Positions 37,361 through 46,142 of a stretch of 64,000 bases of DNA are shown here, piece after piece. Origin of the DNA: Schlegelella_A sp036263655 (GTDB taxonomy: Bacteria > Pseudomonadota > Gammaproteobacteria > Burkholderiales > Burkholderiaceae_C); assembly GCA_036263655.1 (NCBI GenBank), contig DATAGP010000031.1:1-64000 (forward strand), given 5' to 3'. Under the pieces are notes generated by a model, which ran no database searches, had not been told where the DNA came from, and saw only the letters and a program-made list of their open reading frames with translations. The stretch's first letter is position 1. Every line of letters begins with the position of its first letter. Position numbers and translations under genes: made by a program.

Positions 37361-38773
37361 TCAGTTCGACTCGCCGTCGCGCGCCCCCTGCTCGGCGACG
37401 CGCACCGGCCGCGACGCGCGCTCCTCGGCGGCCAGCTGCTCGATCGACTTGCCGGACAGCGCGACGGCCTCGCGCAGGGCACCCATCTCGCCGAGGCGCG
37501 CCTGGCGGGCACCCTGCTCGGCCGCCTTGGCGAGCTCGCGGCAGTTCTTCGGCTCGGCCTCGGCAGCGGCCTCGACCTGCACCCGCGAATACGCGTCGTG
37601 GCGCAGGCGCAGCGCCTCGACGCGCTCTTCGGGCCAGCCGATCTGCTCGGCCAGGCGGATGCCGACGCCGAGGTCGAACAGCGTGCCCGCGCTGGCCGTG
37701 AGCTGCATGGCGAGGGCATCGCAGGTCTGGGCGCGGTTGCTGTCGCGCACCGCGTGGCCGCTGCAGAACTCGAAGACGGCTGCGTGGTCGGGCACCGCCG
37801 ACGCCGAGGCGAGCGCCGCCTCGGCCATGCCGAGCACCTGGACCCGCTCGGCGGTGCCCACGTCGGCAGGCAGGCTCGCCGCCAGCAGCTCGTGCACCGA
37901 TCCGTCGACGCGCTGATCGCGTCGCGCATGGGCGACGCGGTGGAAGGCATCGGCCAGCGCAGCGGCATCGCGGCGCGCCGCCGCGGTCGAGGCGACATGC
38001 CGCCAGGGCACGGCGTTGGCGGGGTCCAGGCGAGCCCACTGATCGGCCGAGATGAGCCGACACGCCGGAGCGACCGCAGCCATGTTCGAAGCGCAGGCCT
38101 CGACCGCCAGGCCGTAGGCGAGCGGATCCCGACTCGCGCTCGCGAGGCGGGCGAGCGCATCCGTCTTCGGCGCGGCGGCCAGGCGCGAGCGCTCGGCAAG
38201 AGCCTCGGCGGCGCGCCGGGCGCATGCGGCATCGCGACCGCAGGCCTCGCCCGCCGGTGCGGCCGGAGCGGCTGCCGCCACGACCTCGGCGTCGCGCTGC
38301 AGGACGAGCGCCAGCACGCGCAGCCGGTCGTGCGGGCTCGCGTCGAGCACCTCGAGCAGGCGCTCGCGGGCGCGCCGGCCGGCGGCCGCGTAGTGACGCG
38401 CGAACGCGTCCTCGTCGTCGGCGTCGGCAGATCCGGCACCCGGCGTGCAGACGTCGGCCTCGACCGCCGGGGCTGCCGCGGTGCTGCGGTCGTAGGTCGG
38501 CCAGACGAAGCCGGTGTCGATCGCACCCGGGACGGACGCGGCCGCGATCGGCTCGGCGTCGGTGTGGTGCGGCGGGCTGCCGGTCGTCGCTGCGGGGCTG
38601 GCGTCGACGTCGGGCGGCCGCTGCAGCATGGCGCCGACGAGAACGGTTGTCAGCAGCGACAGCGCGAGGAGGCGCGCGAAGAGCGTCACGCGCGGCGCGT
38701 GGGCGTCGGGCGAGTCGACGTCGATCCCGACCGCGGGCGCCGGATCAGCTCGCTCGGACGAAGACGGATCCAT
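37361..38773 (-). CDS. Hypothetical membrane-anchored protein
   Basis: A 470-residue protein without a recognised domain. It has a charged N-terminal cytoplasmic segment and a single membrane helix at about 30-48 (FARLLALSLLTTVLVGAML). A low-complexity Ala/Pro/Asp region follows, then a long alpha-helical, alanine-rich domain. At least eight cysteines are scattered in the exported part (for example VCTPG, ACGRDAACARR, EFCSGH), which would suit disulfides in the periplasm. It lies between ppc and the LytTR regulator on the regulator's strand. The function is unknown. Confidence 0.75.
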   Translation of the reverse strand: MDPSSSERADPAPAVGIDVDSPDAHAPRVTLFARLLALSLLTTVLVGAMLQRPPDVDASPAATTGSPPHHTDAEPIAAASVPGAIDTGFVWPTYDRSTAAAPAVEADVCTPGAGSADADDEDAFARHYAAAGRRARERLLEVLDASPHDRLRVLALVLQRDAEVVAAAAPAAPAGEACGRDAACARRAAEALAERSRLAAAPKTDALARLASASRDPLAYGLAVEACASNMAAVAPACRLISADQWARLDPANAVPWRHVASTAAARRDAAALADAFHRVAHARRDQRVDGSVHELLAASLPADVGTAERVQVLGMAEAALASASAVPDHAAVFEFCSGHAVRDSNRAQTCDALAMQLTASAGTLFDLGVGIRLAEQIGWPEERVEALRLRHDAYSRVQVEAAAEAEPKNCRELAKAAEQGARQARLGEMGALREAVALSGKSIEQLAAEERASRPVRVAEQGARDGESN

Positions 38774-38850
38774 GCCTCGATTTTCGGCGCGAGCCGGCCG
38801 GCTCAGGTGTGGCGCGGAAGAAGCCGACGTAACCGCGTGTCAATCGCGGG

Positions 38851-39678
38851 TCACTGGCGCGCCGCGATCAGCGCCTCGCGCACCGCAGCGACCTGGCGAC
38901 GCGACACGGCGAGCCATTCGCTCACCGGCGCGACGCAGACGCCCCAGCCCTCGTAGCCTTCCTCGACGGCCTCGCCCGCCACCGCGCGCCGCTCGAGCGC
39001 GCGCACGGCACGGCGCGCCACCAGGGCGTTGCGGTGCACGCGCAGGAAGCGGTCGCCGAGGCGCTCCTCGAGGTCGGCCAGCGAATCGTCGAGCACGTGG
39101 GTGTGCTCGGCGGTGCGCAGCGTCACGTACTTGAGCTCCGCCTTGAGGTAGAGCACGTCCGAGACCGGCACGCGGATGACGCGGCCCCGGTCGCTGACGA
39201 TGATCACCGGACCTTCGTCCTCTTCCTTGGCCGCCGCCGCGGTCGGCGTCGGGGTTCCGTTCAGGCGCTGGGCGACGCGCCGCAGGGCCGCCTGCAGGCG
39301 CTCGCGCTTCACCGGCTTGGTGAGGTAGTCGATCGCCTCGAGGTCGAACGCCTTCAGCGCGTGCTCCGGGTGCGCGGTCACGAAGACCACCGCCGGCGCC
39401 GGGTTGCGCAGGCGCAGCTCGGCGGCGAGCTGGGTGCCGTCGCGGCCAGGCATCTGCACGTCGAGCAGGATCAGATCGCAGTGACGGGTCGCGAGCCAGA
39501 CGAGGGCCTGCGCGGCGTTGGCCGCTTCGCCGACCACCGTCACCTTCGGGTCGGTGCATTCGTTGACGAGGCTCTTCAGCCGCATCCGCGCGAGCTCCTC
39601 GTCGTCGACGACGAGCACGCGAAGCGGTTGAGGAAGGCCGAGATGGACAGGCAGGCTCTGCAAGGGAGTCTGGTTCAT
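38851..39678 (-). CDS. LytTR-family response regulator (AlgR-like)
   Basis: A 275-residue two-domain regulator. Residues 20-135 form a receiver domain with phospho-acceptor D73 (LILLDVQMP), acidic DDEE at 25-28 and K in DYLTKPV. Residues 165-260 form a LytTR DNA-binding domain (DVLYLKAELKYVTLRT...FLRVHRNALV). ATG at 39678 starts a typical leader before VLVVDDEE. The stop-to-start distance from the sensor kinase gene is about 10 bases, so the two are co-transcribed. The argH-kinase-regulator-hemC neighbourhood matches the algZ/algR locus of Pseudomonas, where this pair controls type IV pili and alginate; the role here is inferred only. Confidence 0.93.
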   Translation of the reverse strand: MNQTPLQSLPVHLGLPQPLRVLVVDDEELARMRLKSLVNECTDPKVTVVGEAANAAQALVWLATRHCDLILLDVQMPGRDGTQLAAELRLRNPAPAVVFVTAHPEHALKAFDLEAIDYLTKPVKRERLQAALRRVAQRLNGTPTPTAAAAKEEDEGPVIIVSDRGRVIRVPVSDVLYLKAELKYVTLRTAEHTHVLDDSLADLEERLGDRFLRVHRNALVARRAVRALERRAVAGEAVEEGYEGWGVCVAPVSEWLAVSRRQVAAVREALIAARQ

Positions 39679-39688
39679 GGTTGCACTC

Positions 39689-40789
39689 TCATAGCGGGAC
39701 GACGATCTGGACTCGGTAAACGTCTTCCTCGCGCCGCGACTCGAACTGCGCGGCGACGTCGTGCATGAGCCGGAGGCGCTCGCGCACGTTGCGCAGGGCC
39801 ATGCCATGGCCCGGCTGGGATGCTTCCTTGGGAACGCTGTTGGTGATGGACACGACCGCGCGGCCGAGCTTGACGCGCGTGCGCACGCGGATCACGCCGC
39901 CCTCGGACGAGGGCTCGACCCCGTGCCGCACGGCGTTCTCGACGAGCGGCTGCAGCAGCAGCGGCGGTACGCGGGCCGACGCGGCCTGCGCATCGAGCTC
40001 CCAGTTCACGTGCAGTCGGCTGCCGAAGCGGATCTGCTCGATGTCGAGGTAACGCTGCGCGAGGTCGACCTCCTCGCCGAGGGACACCGATTCAGCGCCC
40101 TCGCTGATGGCGACGCGGAACAGCTCGGCCAGGTCCTCGAGCACGCCCTCGGCCTTCGCCGGGTCCAGGCGGACCAGCGTCAGCGCCGTGTTGAGCGTGT
40201 TGAAGAGGAAGTGCGGACGGATGCGCGACTGCAGCTCCGCCAGGCGCGCCGTCGTCTCGGCGGGCAAGGTCGCCTGGGCGCGCAGGCGCAGCCACTGGAA
40301 GATGGCGGCGGCCATCGCCGCGCCCGCGAGCGCCGGCCCGAAGCCGGTCAGCGCGCCGAGCCCGGCCCCGGTGGGGTCCGGCAGCAAGGCGGCGATGAGG
40401 CGCGACGACGCGAATGCGGCGAGGGCGCCGAGGCCGACCATCGCCGTCCACTGCACGTAGACCGGCGAGCTGCCGAGCGGCCGGCGCATGCCGCAGACGA
40501 CGATGAGCCAGGACAGGACCGCCGGCAGGGCGATGCTCGATCCGGCGGCGGTGAGCGCCAGGAAATGACTGAAGCCGTTGGCGGCGAAGACCATGCCGAT
40601 CGCCATCACGCCGTGCACGAACAACAGCGCGCGCAGCACGACGCCGACGTGGCAGACGTCGAAGGCGGACTCCGGGCCGCTGCGCCGCGGCGCCGGAAGA
40701 TCGCCGGCCAGGTCGAACAGGGTGGCGCCGAAACCCGTCGACCGGGCCGCCCCGGGGTGGCCCGACATGCCGACGGATGGCGCGCTCAT
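39689..40789 (-). CDS. LytS/AlgZ-type sensor histidine kinase
   Basis: A 366-residue membrane kinase. Four or so membrane segments lie within residues 40-160. The His_kinase domain follows with the phospho-acceptor block RIRPHFLFNTLNTAL, then the ATPase domain with LVENAVRHGVEP (N box) and GHGMALRNVRERL (G box). ATG at 40789 is chosen because the open frame further upstream runs into the argH promoter region and looks non-coding. It is the partner of the adjacent LytTR regulator. No periplasmic sensor domain is visible, so the signal may be membrane-borne. Confidence 0.9.
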   Translation of the reverse strand: MSAPSVGMSGHPGAARSTGFGATLFDLAGDLPAPRRSGPESAFDVCHVGVVLRALLFVHGVMAIGMVFAANGFSHFLALTAAGSSIALPAVLSWLIVVCGMRRPLGSSPVYVQWTAMVGLGALAAFASSRLIAALLPDPTGAGLGALTGFGPALAGAAMAAAIFQWLRLRAQATLPAETTARLAELQSRIRPHFLFNTLNTALTLVRLDPAKAEGVLEDLAELFRVAISEGAESVSLGEEVDLAQRYLDIEQIRFGSRLHVNWELDAQAASARVPPLLLQPLVENAVRHGVEPSSEGGVIRVRTRVKLGRAVVSITNSVPKEASQPGHGMALRNVRERLRLMHDVAAQFESRREEDVYRVQIVVPL

Positions 40790-40964
40790 CAGAGCGGCCT
40801 CGAGCCGCTCGGAGGCGCCGATAGAATCCCTCGAACCCAGGCGTGGCACATGGTGCGGATTGTGGCCAAGCGCCCCTTCCGGAGGGCCGTTCCCGGCCCC
40901 GCCAGCCACATCGATCCGTGCGAAGCGCACGCTTGCCGCGGGCTTCCGAACCAGCGGCCACCCT

Positions 40965-42362
40965 ATGTCAGCCAATCAGTTCGAGAAGAAATCCGAAGCC
41001 TGGTCGGCGCTGTTCTCGGAGCCGACGAGCGAGCTGGTCCAGCGTTACACGGCGAGCGTCGGATTCGACCAACGGCTGTGGCGAGCCGACATCGCCGGCA
41101 GCCTCGCGCACGCGACCATGCTCGCGGACCGCAACGTCATCGCCCCCGCCGATCTCGCGGCCATCCGGCGCGGCCTGGCGCAGGTCGGCGAGGAGATCGA
41201 AGGCGGCCGCTTCCGGTGGCGGGTGGACCTCGAGGACGTGCACCTCAACATCGAGGCGCGTCTCGTCGAGCTGGTCGGCGACGCCGGCAAGCGTCTGCAC
41301 ACCGGCCGCTCGCGCAACGACCAGGTCGCCACCGACGTGCGCCTGTGGCTGCGCGACGAGATCGAGGTCACGGGCGCGCTGCTCGCCGATCTGCAGCGCG
41401 CGCTGGTCACGCTCGCCGAGCAGCACACCGAGACGATCCTGCCCGGCTTCACGCACCTGCAGGTCGCGCAGCCGGTGTCGTTCGCGCACCACCTGCTCGC
41501 CTACGTCGAGATGTTCGCGCGCGACGCCGAGCGGATGGTCGGCGTGCACCGGCGCACGAACTGGCTGCCGCTCGGCGCCGCGGCGCTCGCCGGCACGAGC
41601 TTCGACCTCGACCGCGAGGCCGTCGCCAAGGCGCTGGGCATGGAAGGCGTGTGCCAGAACAGCATCGATGCGGTGAGCGATCGCGACTTCGCGATCGAGT
41701 TCACCGCCGCGGCGAGCCTGGTGATGGTGCATCTCTCGCGTTTCAGCGAGGAGCTGATCCTGTGGATGAGCCAGAACTACGGCTTCGTCGAGCTGGCCGA
41801 TCGCTTCTGCACCGGCTCGTCGATCATGCCGCAGAAGAAGAACCCGGACGTCCCCGAGCTGGCGCGCGGCAAGACCGGCCGCGTCGTCGGTCACCTGATG
41901 AGCCTGCTCATGCTGATGAAGGGCCAGCCGCTCGCTTACAACAAGGACAACCAGGAAGACAAGGAGCCGCTCTTCGACAGCGTCGACACGGTGAAGGACA
42001 GCCTGCGCGTGTTCGTCGAGCTCGTGCCGGGCATCGCCGTCAAGGCCGAAGCGATGGAACGCGCCGCGAGCCGCGGCTACGCGACGGCGACCGACCTGGC
42101 CGACTACCTGGTGAAGAAGGGCGTGCCGTTCCGCGACGCCCATGAAGCGGTGGCGCGGGCGGTCAAGCACGCGATGACGCAGGGTGTCGAGCTCGCCTCG
42201 CTGTCGCTGCCGGTGATGCAGGGCTTCCACCCGGCGATCGGCGAGGACGCGGCGGCGGTGCTCACGCTGCGCGGCTCGCTGGGCTCGCGCAAGGTGGTCG
42301 GCGGGACGGCGCCGGAGCAGGCGCGGGCGCAGATCGCGCGGCATCGGGCCCGCCTCGGCTGA
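40965..42362 (+). CDS. argH: Argininosuccinate lyase
   Basis: A 465-residue fumarase/aspartase-superfamily enzyme that splits argininosuccinate into arginine and fumarate. Signatures: HTGRSRNDQVATD near 110, TILPGFTHLQVAQP near 157, and the superfamily signature GSSIMPQKKNP near 287. ATG at 40965 gives the normal family start MSANQFEKKSEAW. It is divergent from the histidine-kinase gene. A GC-rich hairpin follows its stop codon. The length and all catalytic motifs are normal. Confidence 0.97.
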   Translation: MSANQFEKKSEAWSALFSEPTSELVQRYTASVGFDQRLWRADIAGSLAHATMLADRNVIAPADLAAIRRGLAQVGEEIEGGRFRWRVDLEDVHLNIEARLVELVGDAGKRLHTGRSRNDQVATDVRLWLRDEIEVTGALLADLQRALVTLAEQHTETILPGFTHLQVAQPVSFAHHLLAYVEMFARDAERMVGVHRRTNWLPLGAAALAGTSFDLDREAVAKALGMEGVCQNSIDAVSDRDFAIEFTAAASLVMVHLSRFSEELILWMSQNYGFVELADRFCTGSSIMPQKKNPDVPELARGKTGRVVGHLMSLLMLMKGQPLAYNKDNQEDKEPLFDSVDTVKDSLRVFVELVPGIAVKAEAMERAASRGYATATDLADYLVKKGVPFRDAHEAVARAVKHAMTQGVELASLSLPVMQGFHPAIGEDAAAVLTLRGSLGSRKVVGGTAPEQARAQIARHRARLG

Positions 42363-42363
42363 A

Positions 42364-42392
42364 CGCCGGACGGCGCTGGCCGTCGTCCGGCG
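42364..42392. terminator. Hairpin between argH and the dioxygenase gene
   Basis: A 9-bp perfect stem (CGCCGGACG at 42364-42372 with CGTCCGGCG at 42384-42392) and an 11-base loop lie directly after the argH stop, between convergent genes. No T-rich tract follows on either side, so it may be a weak or Rho-assisted terminator. Confidence 0.4.
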
Positions 42393-42430
42393 CGATGCGC
42401 TGCAGCCGGTCGGCGCACCGGGACGCGGCC

Positions 42431-43330
42431 TCAGGCCGGGTGCGACGTCGCGAAGCTCGGCGCCAGCACATCCGCCGCCACGGCGTCGCGGCTCTCCTCG
42501 AGCACGGTGATGCGCCAGAGCGTGCGCGCGTCGTCGGGATCGATCAGCGTCGCCGAATGCAGCAGCGCCGCGTTGTCCCAGACCACCACGTCGCCGACGC
42601 CGTAGCGGAAGCGCAGCTGGTACTTCGGCTGCGTCGAATAGGCGGCCAGCTCGTCGAGCAGGTCGCGCGCCTCGTCCTCCGGCATGCCGACGATGCCGAA
42701 GGAGCTGCCGCTGACGGCATAGAGCGCCTTGCGGCCGGTCACCGGATGCGGGCGGGCGATCCGGTGCGTGATGACCGGCATCCGCGCCTTCTGCTCGTCA
42801 CTAAGTGCCGATGCGGCGGTGCGGCTCGCGTCGCGCACGTCGTGGCGATTGCCGTAGTGGTGGATGCCGAGCAGCGGCTCGATGCGCTTCTTCATCGCCT
42901 CGGGCAGGTCGTCGTAGGCCGCCTGCTGGTCGGCGAACAGCGTGTCGCCGCCGACCTTCGGCACGACCCGCGAATAGAGGGTGGTCGCGCGCGCCGGAAC
43001 GGCGAGGTACGAGTAGTCGGTATGGAAGTAGGAGCCGGCGTCCTGCAGGCCCGTCGGTCGACCGTTCTCGCGCACGTTCGACAGGATGAGGATGTTCGGG
43101 TCCTCGGGATGATGGAACTGGTCGATGACGTGCGGCTGCGGCGGACCGAGGCGCCGGGCGAAGGCGACGAACTGCGCGGCGCTGATCTCCTGTCCGCGCA
43201 GGGCCAGCACGTGATGCTCGTAGAAGGCCCGCTCGAGCTCGGCGAAGCGGTCCGCGGAGAGGGCGCGCGACAGGTCGACGTCCCATGTCTCGACGCCGAA
43301 AAGGCTGCCGAGCGGCTGAAGTGCGGTCAT
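42431..43330 (-). CDS. TauD/TfdA-family 2-oxoglutarate-dependent dioxygenase
   Basis: A 299-residue Fe(II)/2-oxoglutarate oxygenase. The metal-binding HxD is in YFHTDYSY, the distal histidine in ALLHSATL, and the 2-oxoglutarate-binding arginine in TLWRITV. The N-terminal GVETWDVDLS and the YEHHVLALRGQ block are typical of TauD/TfdA. The substrate cannot be read from the sequence; taurine, alkyl sulfates and aryloxyacetates are all used by the family. ATG at 43330 is preferred to upstream frame extension. It is a single gene, convergent with argH. Confidence 0.92.
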   Translation of the reverse strand: MTALQPLGSLFGVETWDVDLSRALSADRFAELERAFYEHHVLALRGQEISAAQFVAFARRLGPPQPHVIDQFHHPEDPNILILSNVRENGRPTGLQDAGSYFHTDYSYLAVPARATTLYSRVVPKVGGDTLFADQQAAYDDLPEAMKKRIEPLLGIHHYGNRHDVRDASRTAASALSDEQKARMPVITHRIARPHPVTGRKALYAVSGSSFGIVGMPEDEARDLLDELAAYSTQPKYQLRFRYGVGDVVVWDNAALLHSATLIDPDDARTLWRITVLEESRDAVAADVLAPSFATSHPA

Positions 43331-43482
43331 GGCCGAAATGATAGGAGCGAGCCCCTCCGGAACGGTCGCGACCCGTGAACCGGGGGTTGTGGCGGAGTCC
43401 TCGCGGTGGACCAATGCTAGATGCATCCTGTTACAAAAGCCTACCGCTTGTGTCGAGATGCCAACAAGAAAGCGGAGTCCTC

Positions 43483-44424
43483 ATGAGCCTTCCTCGCTTC
43501 GTCGCCGCATGTGCCGCGCTCCTCGTGGCCGGCGCCGGCGCCAACGATCTCCAGAACTTCACCACGGTGCAGAACACCGACTGGACGCAAGCCGGCGTGG
43601 GCGGCATGCGTGGCCTCGGCAGCGGATCCATCACGCTCGCCGGCGTGACCGGAACGGTGACGCAGGCCTACCTGTACTGGGCCGGTCCCACCAACTCGGC
43701 GTCGCCCACGGCCAACGCCAGCGTTCTCTTCGGCGGCACATCGATCCTCGGCACGAACATCGGCTTCTCGCAGGACAACTTCTGGGGTTTCGAGAACAGC
43801 CAGGCCTACCGCGCCGACGTCACGGCGCTCGTCTCCGGCAACGGGGTCTATTCGCTGGCCAACTTCACCAAGCCCGGCGTCGAGGTCAACGGCGCGTCGC
43901 TGATCGTCTTCTTCAACGACGGCAACAGCGCGAACAACCGTGACGTGGTCCTCTTCGACGGCAACGACGCGAACTTCCCGAACCCGTTTGATGCGCCGGG
44001 CTGGAATTCGAGCCTGGCGGGCATCAACTACACGTCGGGGAGCGCGGCGCTCAGCCTGCACGTGTCCGATGGCCAGGACTTCAGCGGTCCTGACGACGGC
44101 ACGCTGCTCCTGAACAACATCGCACTCGCGTCGGGCGACATCTTCCAGGGCAACACCCTGCCGAGCGCCGGCGGCGGCGTGTCGAACGGCAACCTCTGGG
44201 ACATCCGCACCTTCGACGTCACCTCGTTCCTCGCGCCCGGACCGAACACGCTCAACTTCCGCATGGGCGAACTGAACGACGCGCTGGGACTCATCGTCGC
44301 AGCGGTCGATCTGCCCGCAGGCGCCGCGCCGCCGGTGAGCGCCATCCCCGAGCCGGAGACGTACGCCCTCATGCTGGCCGGACTGGCCGCGATCCGGCTC
44401 GTCAGCCGACGTCGCAAGGCCTGA
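43483..44424 (+). CDS. PEP-CTERM exported protein
   Basis: A 313-residue exported protein. The signal peptide is about 1-20 (LPRFVAACAALLVAGAGA). The mature part is a beta-rich, Asn/Gly/Ser-rich domain with sequence NFTTVQNTDWTQAG after cleavage and no cysteines. The C-terminus is a textbook PEP-CTERM sorting signal: IPEPETY, a hydrophobic helix (ALMLAGLAAIRLV) and a basic tail SRRRKA. Such proteins are processed by exosortase (EpsH/XrtA) and are linked to exopolysaccharide or biofilm formation. No exosortase is in the window. The start ATG at 43483 follows the AGCGGAG motif at a normal distance. Confidence 0.92.
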   Translation: MSLPRFVAACAALLVAGAGANDLQNFTTVQNTDWTQAGVGGMRGLGSGSITLAGVTGTVTQAYLYWAGPTNSASPTANASVLFGGTSILGTNIGFSQDNFWGFENSQAYRADVTALVSGNGVYSLANFTKPGVEVNGASLIVFFNDGNSANNRDVVLFDGNDANFPNPFDAPGWNSSLAGINYTSGSAALSLHVSDGQDFSGPDDGTLLLNNIALASGDIFQGNTLPSAGGGVSNGNLWDIRTFDVTSFLAPGPNTLNFRMGELNDALGLIVAAVDLPAGAAPPVSAIPEPETYALMLAGLAAIRLVSRRRKA

Positions 44425-44451
44425 GGCTCGGCGACCACGCAGGGCCTGCGC

Positions 44452-44751
44452 TCAGCGCAGGCTCGTTTCGCTCGCGTCGTAGACCGCCATCTCCGGCGGA
44501 TGCGCCGCGAGCCTGCGCGCCTCGGCCGCGAACTCGCGCGATGCCGGCAGCGCGACGTGCGCGAGCAGCGCGTCCTTGTCCGCCCAGCGCTCGAAGAACA
44601 CGAAGCGCAGCCCGTCGTTGACGTCGACCGCCACGCCGTGCTCGAGGCAACCCGGCTCGGCGCGGGAGCGGGCGACGTGCTCCAGGCTCAGGCGGCGCAG
44701 TTCCTCCGCCGTGTCCAGGCGGGCCTGGATCTGTCCCGTGACGATGACCAT
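44452..44751 (-). CDS. Antibiotic-biosynthesis-monooxygenase (ABM) domain protein
   Basis: A 99-residue single-domain protein of the ABM/YgiN type. The pattern is MVIVTGQIQARLD...SRAEPGCLEHGVAVD...FVFFERWADKDALLAHV with an alpha-beta ferredoxin-like fold and no metal-binding motif. Relatives are quinol monooxygenases or heme-degrading enzymes, usually dimeric. Substrate unknown. It is divergent from the M20 amidohydrolase gene, with the two start codons about 100 bp apart. Confidence 0.9.
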   Translation of the reverse strand: MVIVTGQIQARLDTAEELRRLSLEHVARSRAEPGCLEHGVAVDVNDGLRFVFFERWADKDALLAHVALPASREFAAEARRLAAHPPEMAVYDASETSLR

Positions 44752-44852
44752 GCTGTCTCCTCGGCGCCGCAGCTGCCCCGGCCGATTCTGGCAGCGGCCA
44801 TCGCCGGCGCCGCCGACCCGACAATAAGCCGGCGATCACCCCAGGAGCCGCC

Positions 44853-46136
44853 GTGTCCGCCAGCCGCATCGAAGCCAGCAGCCTCGCTTCCACCCTCGAC
44901 AACGCCGCCACGGGGCTCGACGCCCAGGTCCTCGCCTGGCGCCGCGACTTCCACGCCCACCCGGAGCTCGGCAACCGCGAGTTCCGCACCGCCGGCATCG
45001 TCGCCGCGCACCTGCGCTCGCTCGGCTTCGACGAGGTGCGCACCGAAGTCGCGGTGACCGGCGTGGTCGGCCTGCTCAAGGGAGCGCTGCCCGGCCCGGT
45101 GGTCGCGCTGCGTGCCGACATGGACGCGCTGCCGGTCGACGAGCGGACCGACGTGCCCTTCGCGTCCAAGGTCCGCGCGATCTGGAACGGCGAGGAGGTC
45201 GGCGTCATGCACGCGTGCGGCCACGACGCGCACGTCGCCGTGCTGATGGGCGTCGCCACCTTGCTCGCCGGCGTGCGCGAGCGCCTGCGCGGCTCCGTGA
45301 AGTTCATCTTCCAGCCGGCCGAGGAGATGCCGCCGAAGGGCGAGGAAGGCGGCGCGCAGCTGATGATCAAGCAGGGCGTGATGGAGAACCCGGCGCCCGG
45401 CGCCGTCTTCGGCCTGCACGTCACCTCGCAGCTCCCGAGCGGCGTCATCGGCTACCGGTCGGGGCCGACCATGGCCAGCTCGGACAGCTTCCGGATCACC
45501 GTCAACGGCCGGCAGACGCACGGCGCCATGCCGTGGCGCGGCGTCGATCCGATCGTCGCCTCCGCGCAGGTGGTGCTCGGGCTGCAGACCATCGTCAGCC
45601 GGCAGATGGACATCGCGCACGAGCCCGCGGTGCTGACGGTGGGCACGATCAAGGGCGGCGTGCGCGAGAACATCATCCCGGACTCGGTGGAGATGCGCGG
45701 CACCATCCGCACCTTCAACGAGTCGATGCGCGACGAGATCCACGAGCGCATCCGCCACACCGCCGAGTCGATCGCCGGGGCGTCGCGCGCCACCTGCGAG
45801 GTCTGCATCGACAAGAACTACGCCGTGACGGTGAACGACCGCGAGCTCACCGAGGCGACCGTGCCGACGCTGGAGCGGGTGGCCGGCGCCGCGCGGGTGA
45901 TCGTGGTGCCGAAAATCACCGGGTCGGAGGACTTCTCGTTCTACCAGCAGGTGGCGCCCGGCTTCTTCTACTTCGTCGGCATCACGCCGCCGGGGCAGGA
46001 CCCCAAGACAGCGCCGTCGAATCACTCGCCGCTCTTCTTCATCGACGAGCCGGCGCTCTTCCTCGCCCTGCGCTCGCTCGCGCAGGTGGCGGTCGACTGG
46101 CTCGAGGCGCAGCCGCCCCTGCGCGCGGCCGCCTAG
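44853..46136 (+). CDS. M20-family amidohydrolase (hippurate hydrolase-like)
   Basis: A 427-residue metallo-amidohydrolase. It begins with RRDFHAHPELGNREFRTA, then has ALRADMDALPV, the metal-binding HACGHDAHVAVLMG, and FIFQPAEEMPPKGEEGGA. A late GSEDFSFYQQVAPGFFYFVGI block completes the HipO/M20D signature. Such enzymes release an acyl group or acetyl from N-acyl amino acids or related amides. The GTG start at 44853 has AGGAG six bases upstream. Only 6 bases separate it from the next gene, so they are co-transcribed. Confidence 0.93.
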   Translation: MSASRIEASSLASTLDNAATGLDAQVLAWRRDFHAHPELGNREFRTAGIVAAHLRSLGFDEVRTEVAVTGVVGLLKGALPGPVVALRADMDALPVDERTDVPFASKVRAIWNGEEVGVMHACGHDAHVAVLMGVATLLAGVRERLRGSVKFIFQPAEEMPPKGEEGGAQLMIKQGVMENPAPGAVFGLHVTSQLPSGVIGYRSGPTMASSDSFRITVNGRQTHGAMPWRGVDPIVASAQVVLGLQTIVSRQMDIAHEPAVLTVGTIKGGVRENIIPDSVEMRGTIRTFNESMRDEIHERIRHTAESIAGASRATCEVCIDKNYAVTVNDRELTEATVPTLERVAGAARVIVVPKITGSEDFSFYQQVAPGFFYFVGITPPGQDPKTAPSNHSPLFFIDEPALFLALRSLAQVAVDWLEAQPPLRAAA

Positions 46137-46142
46137 TCGCCG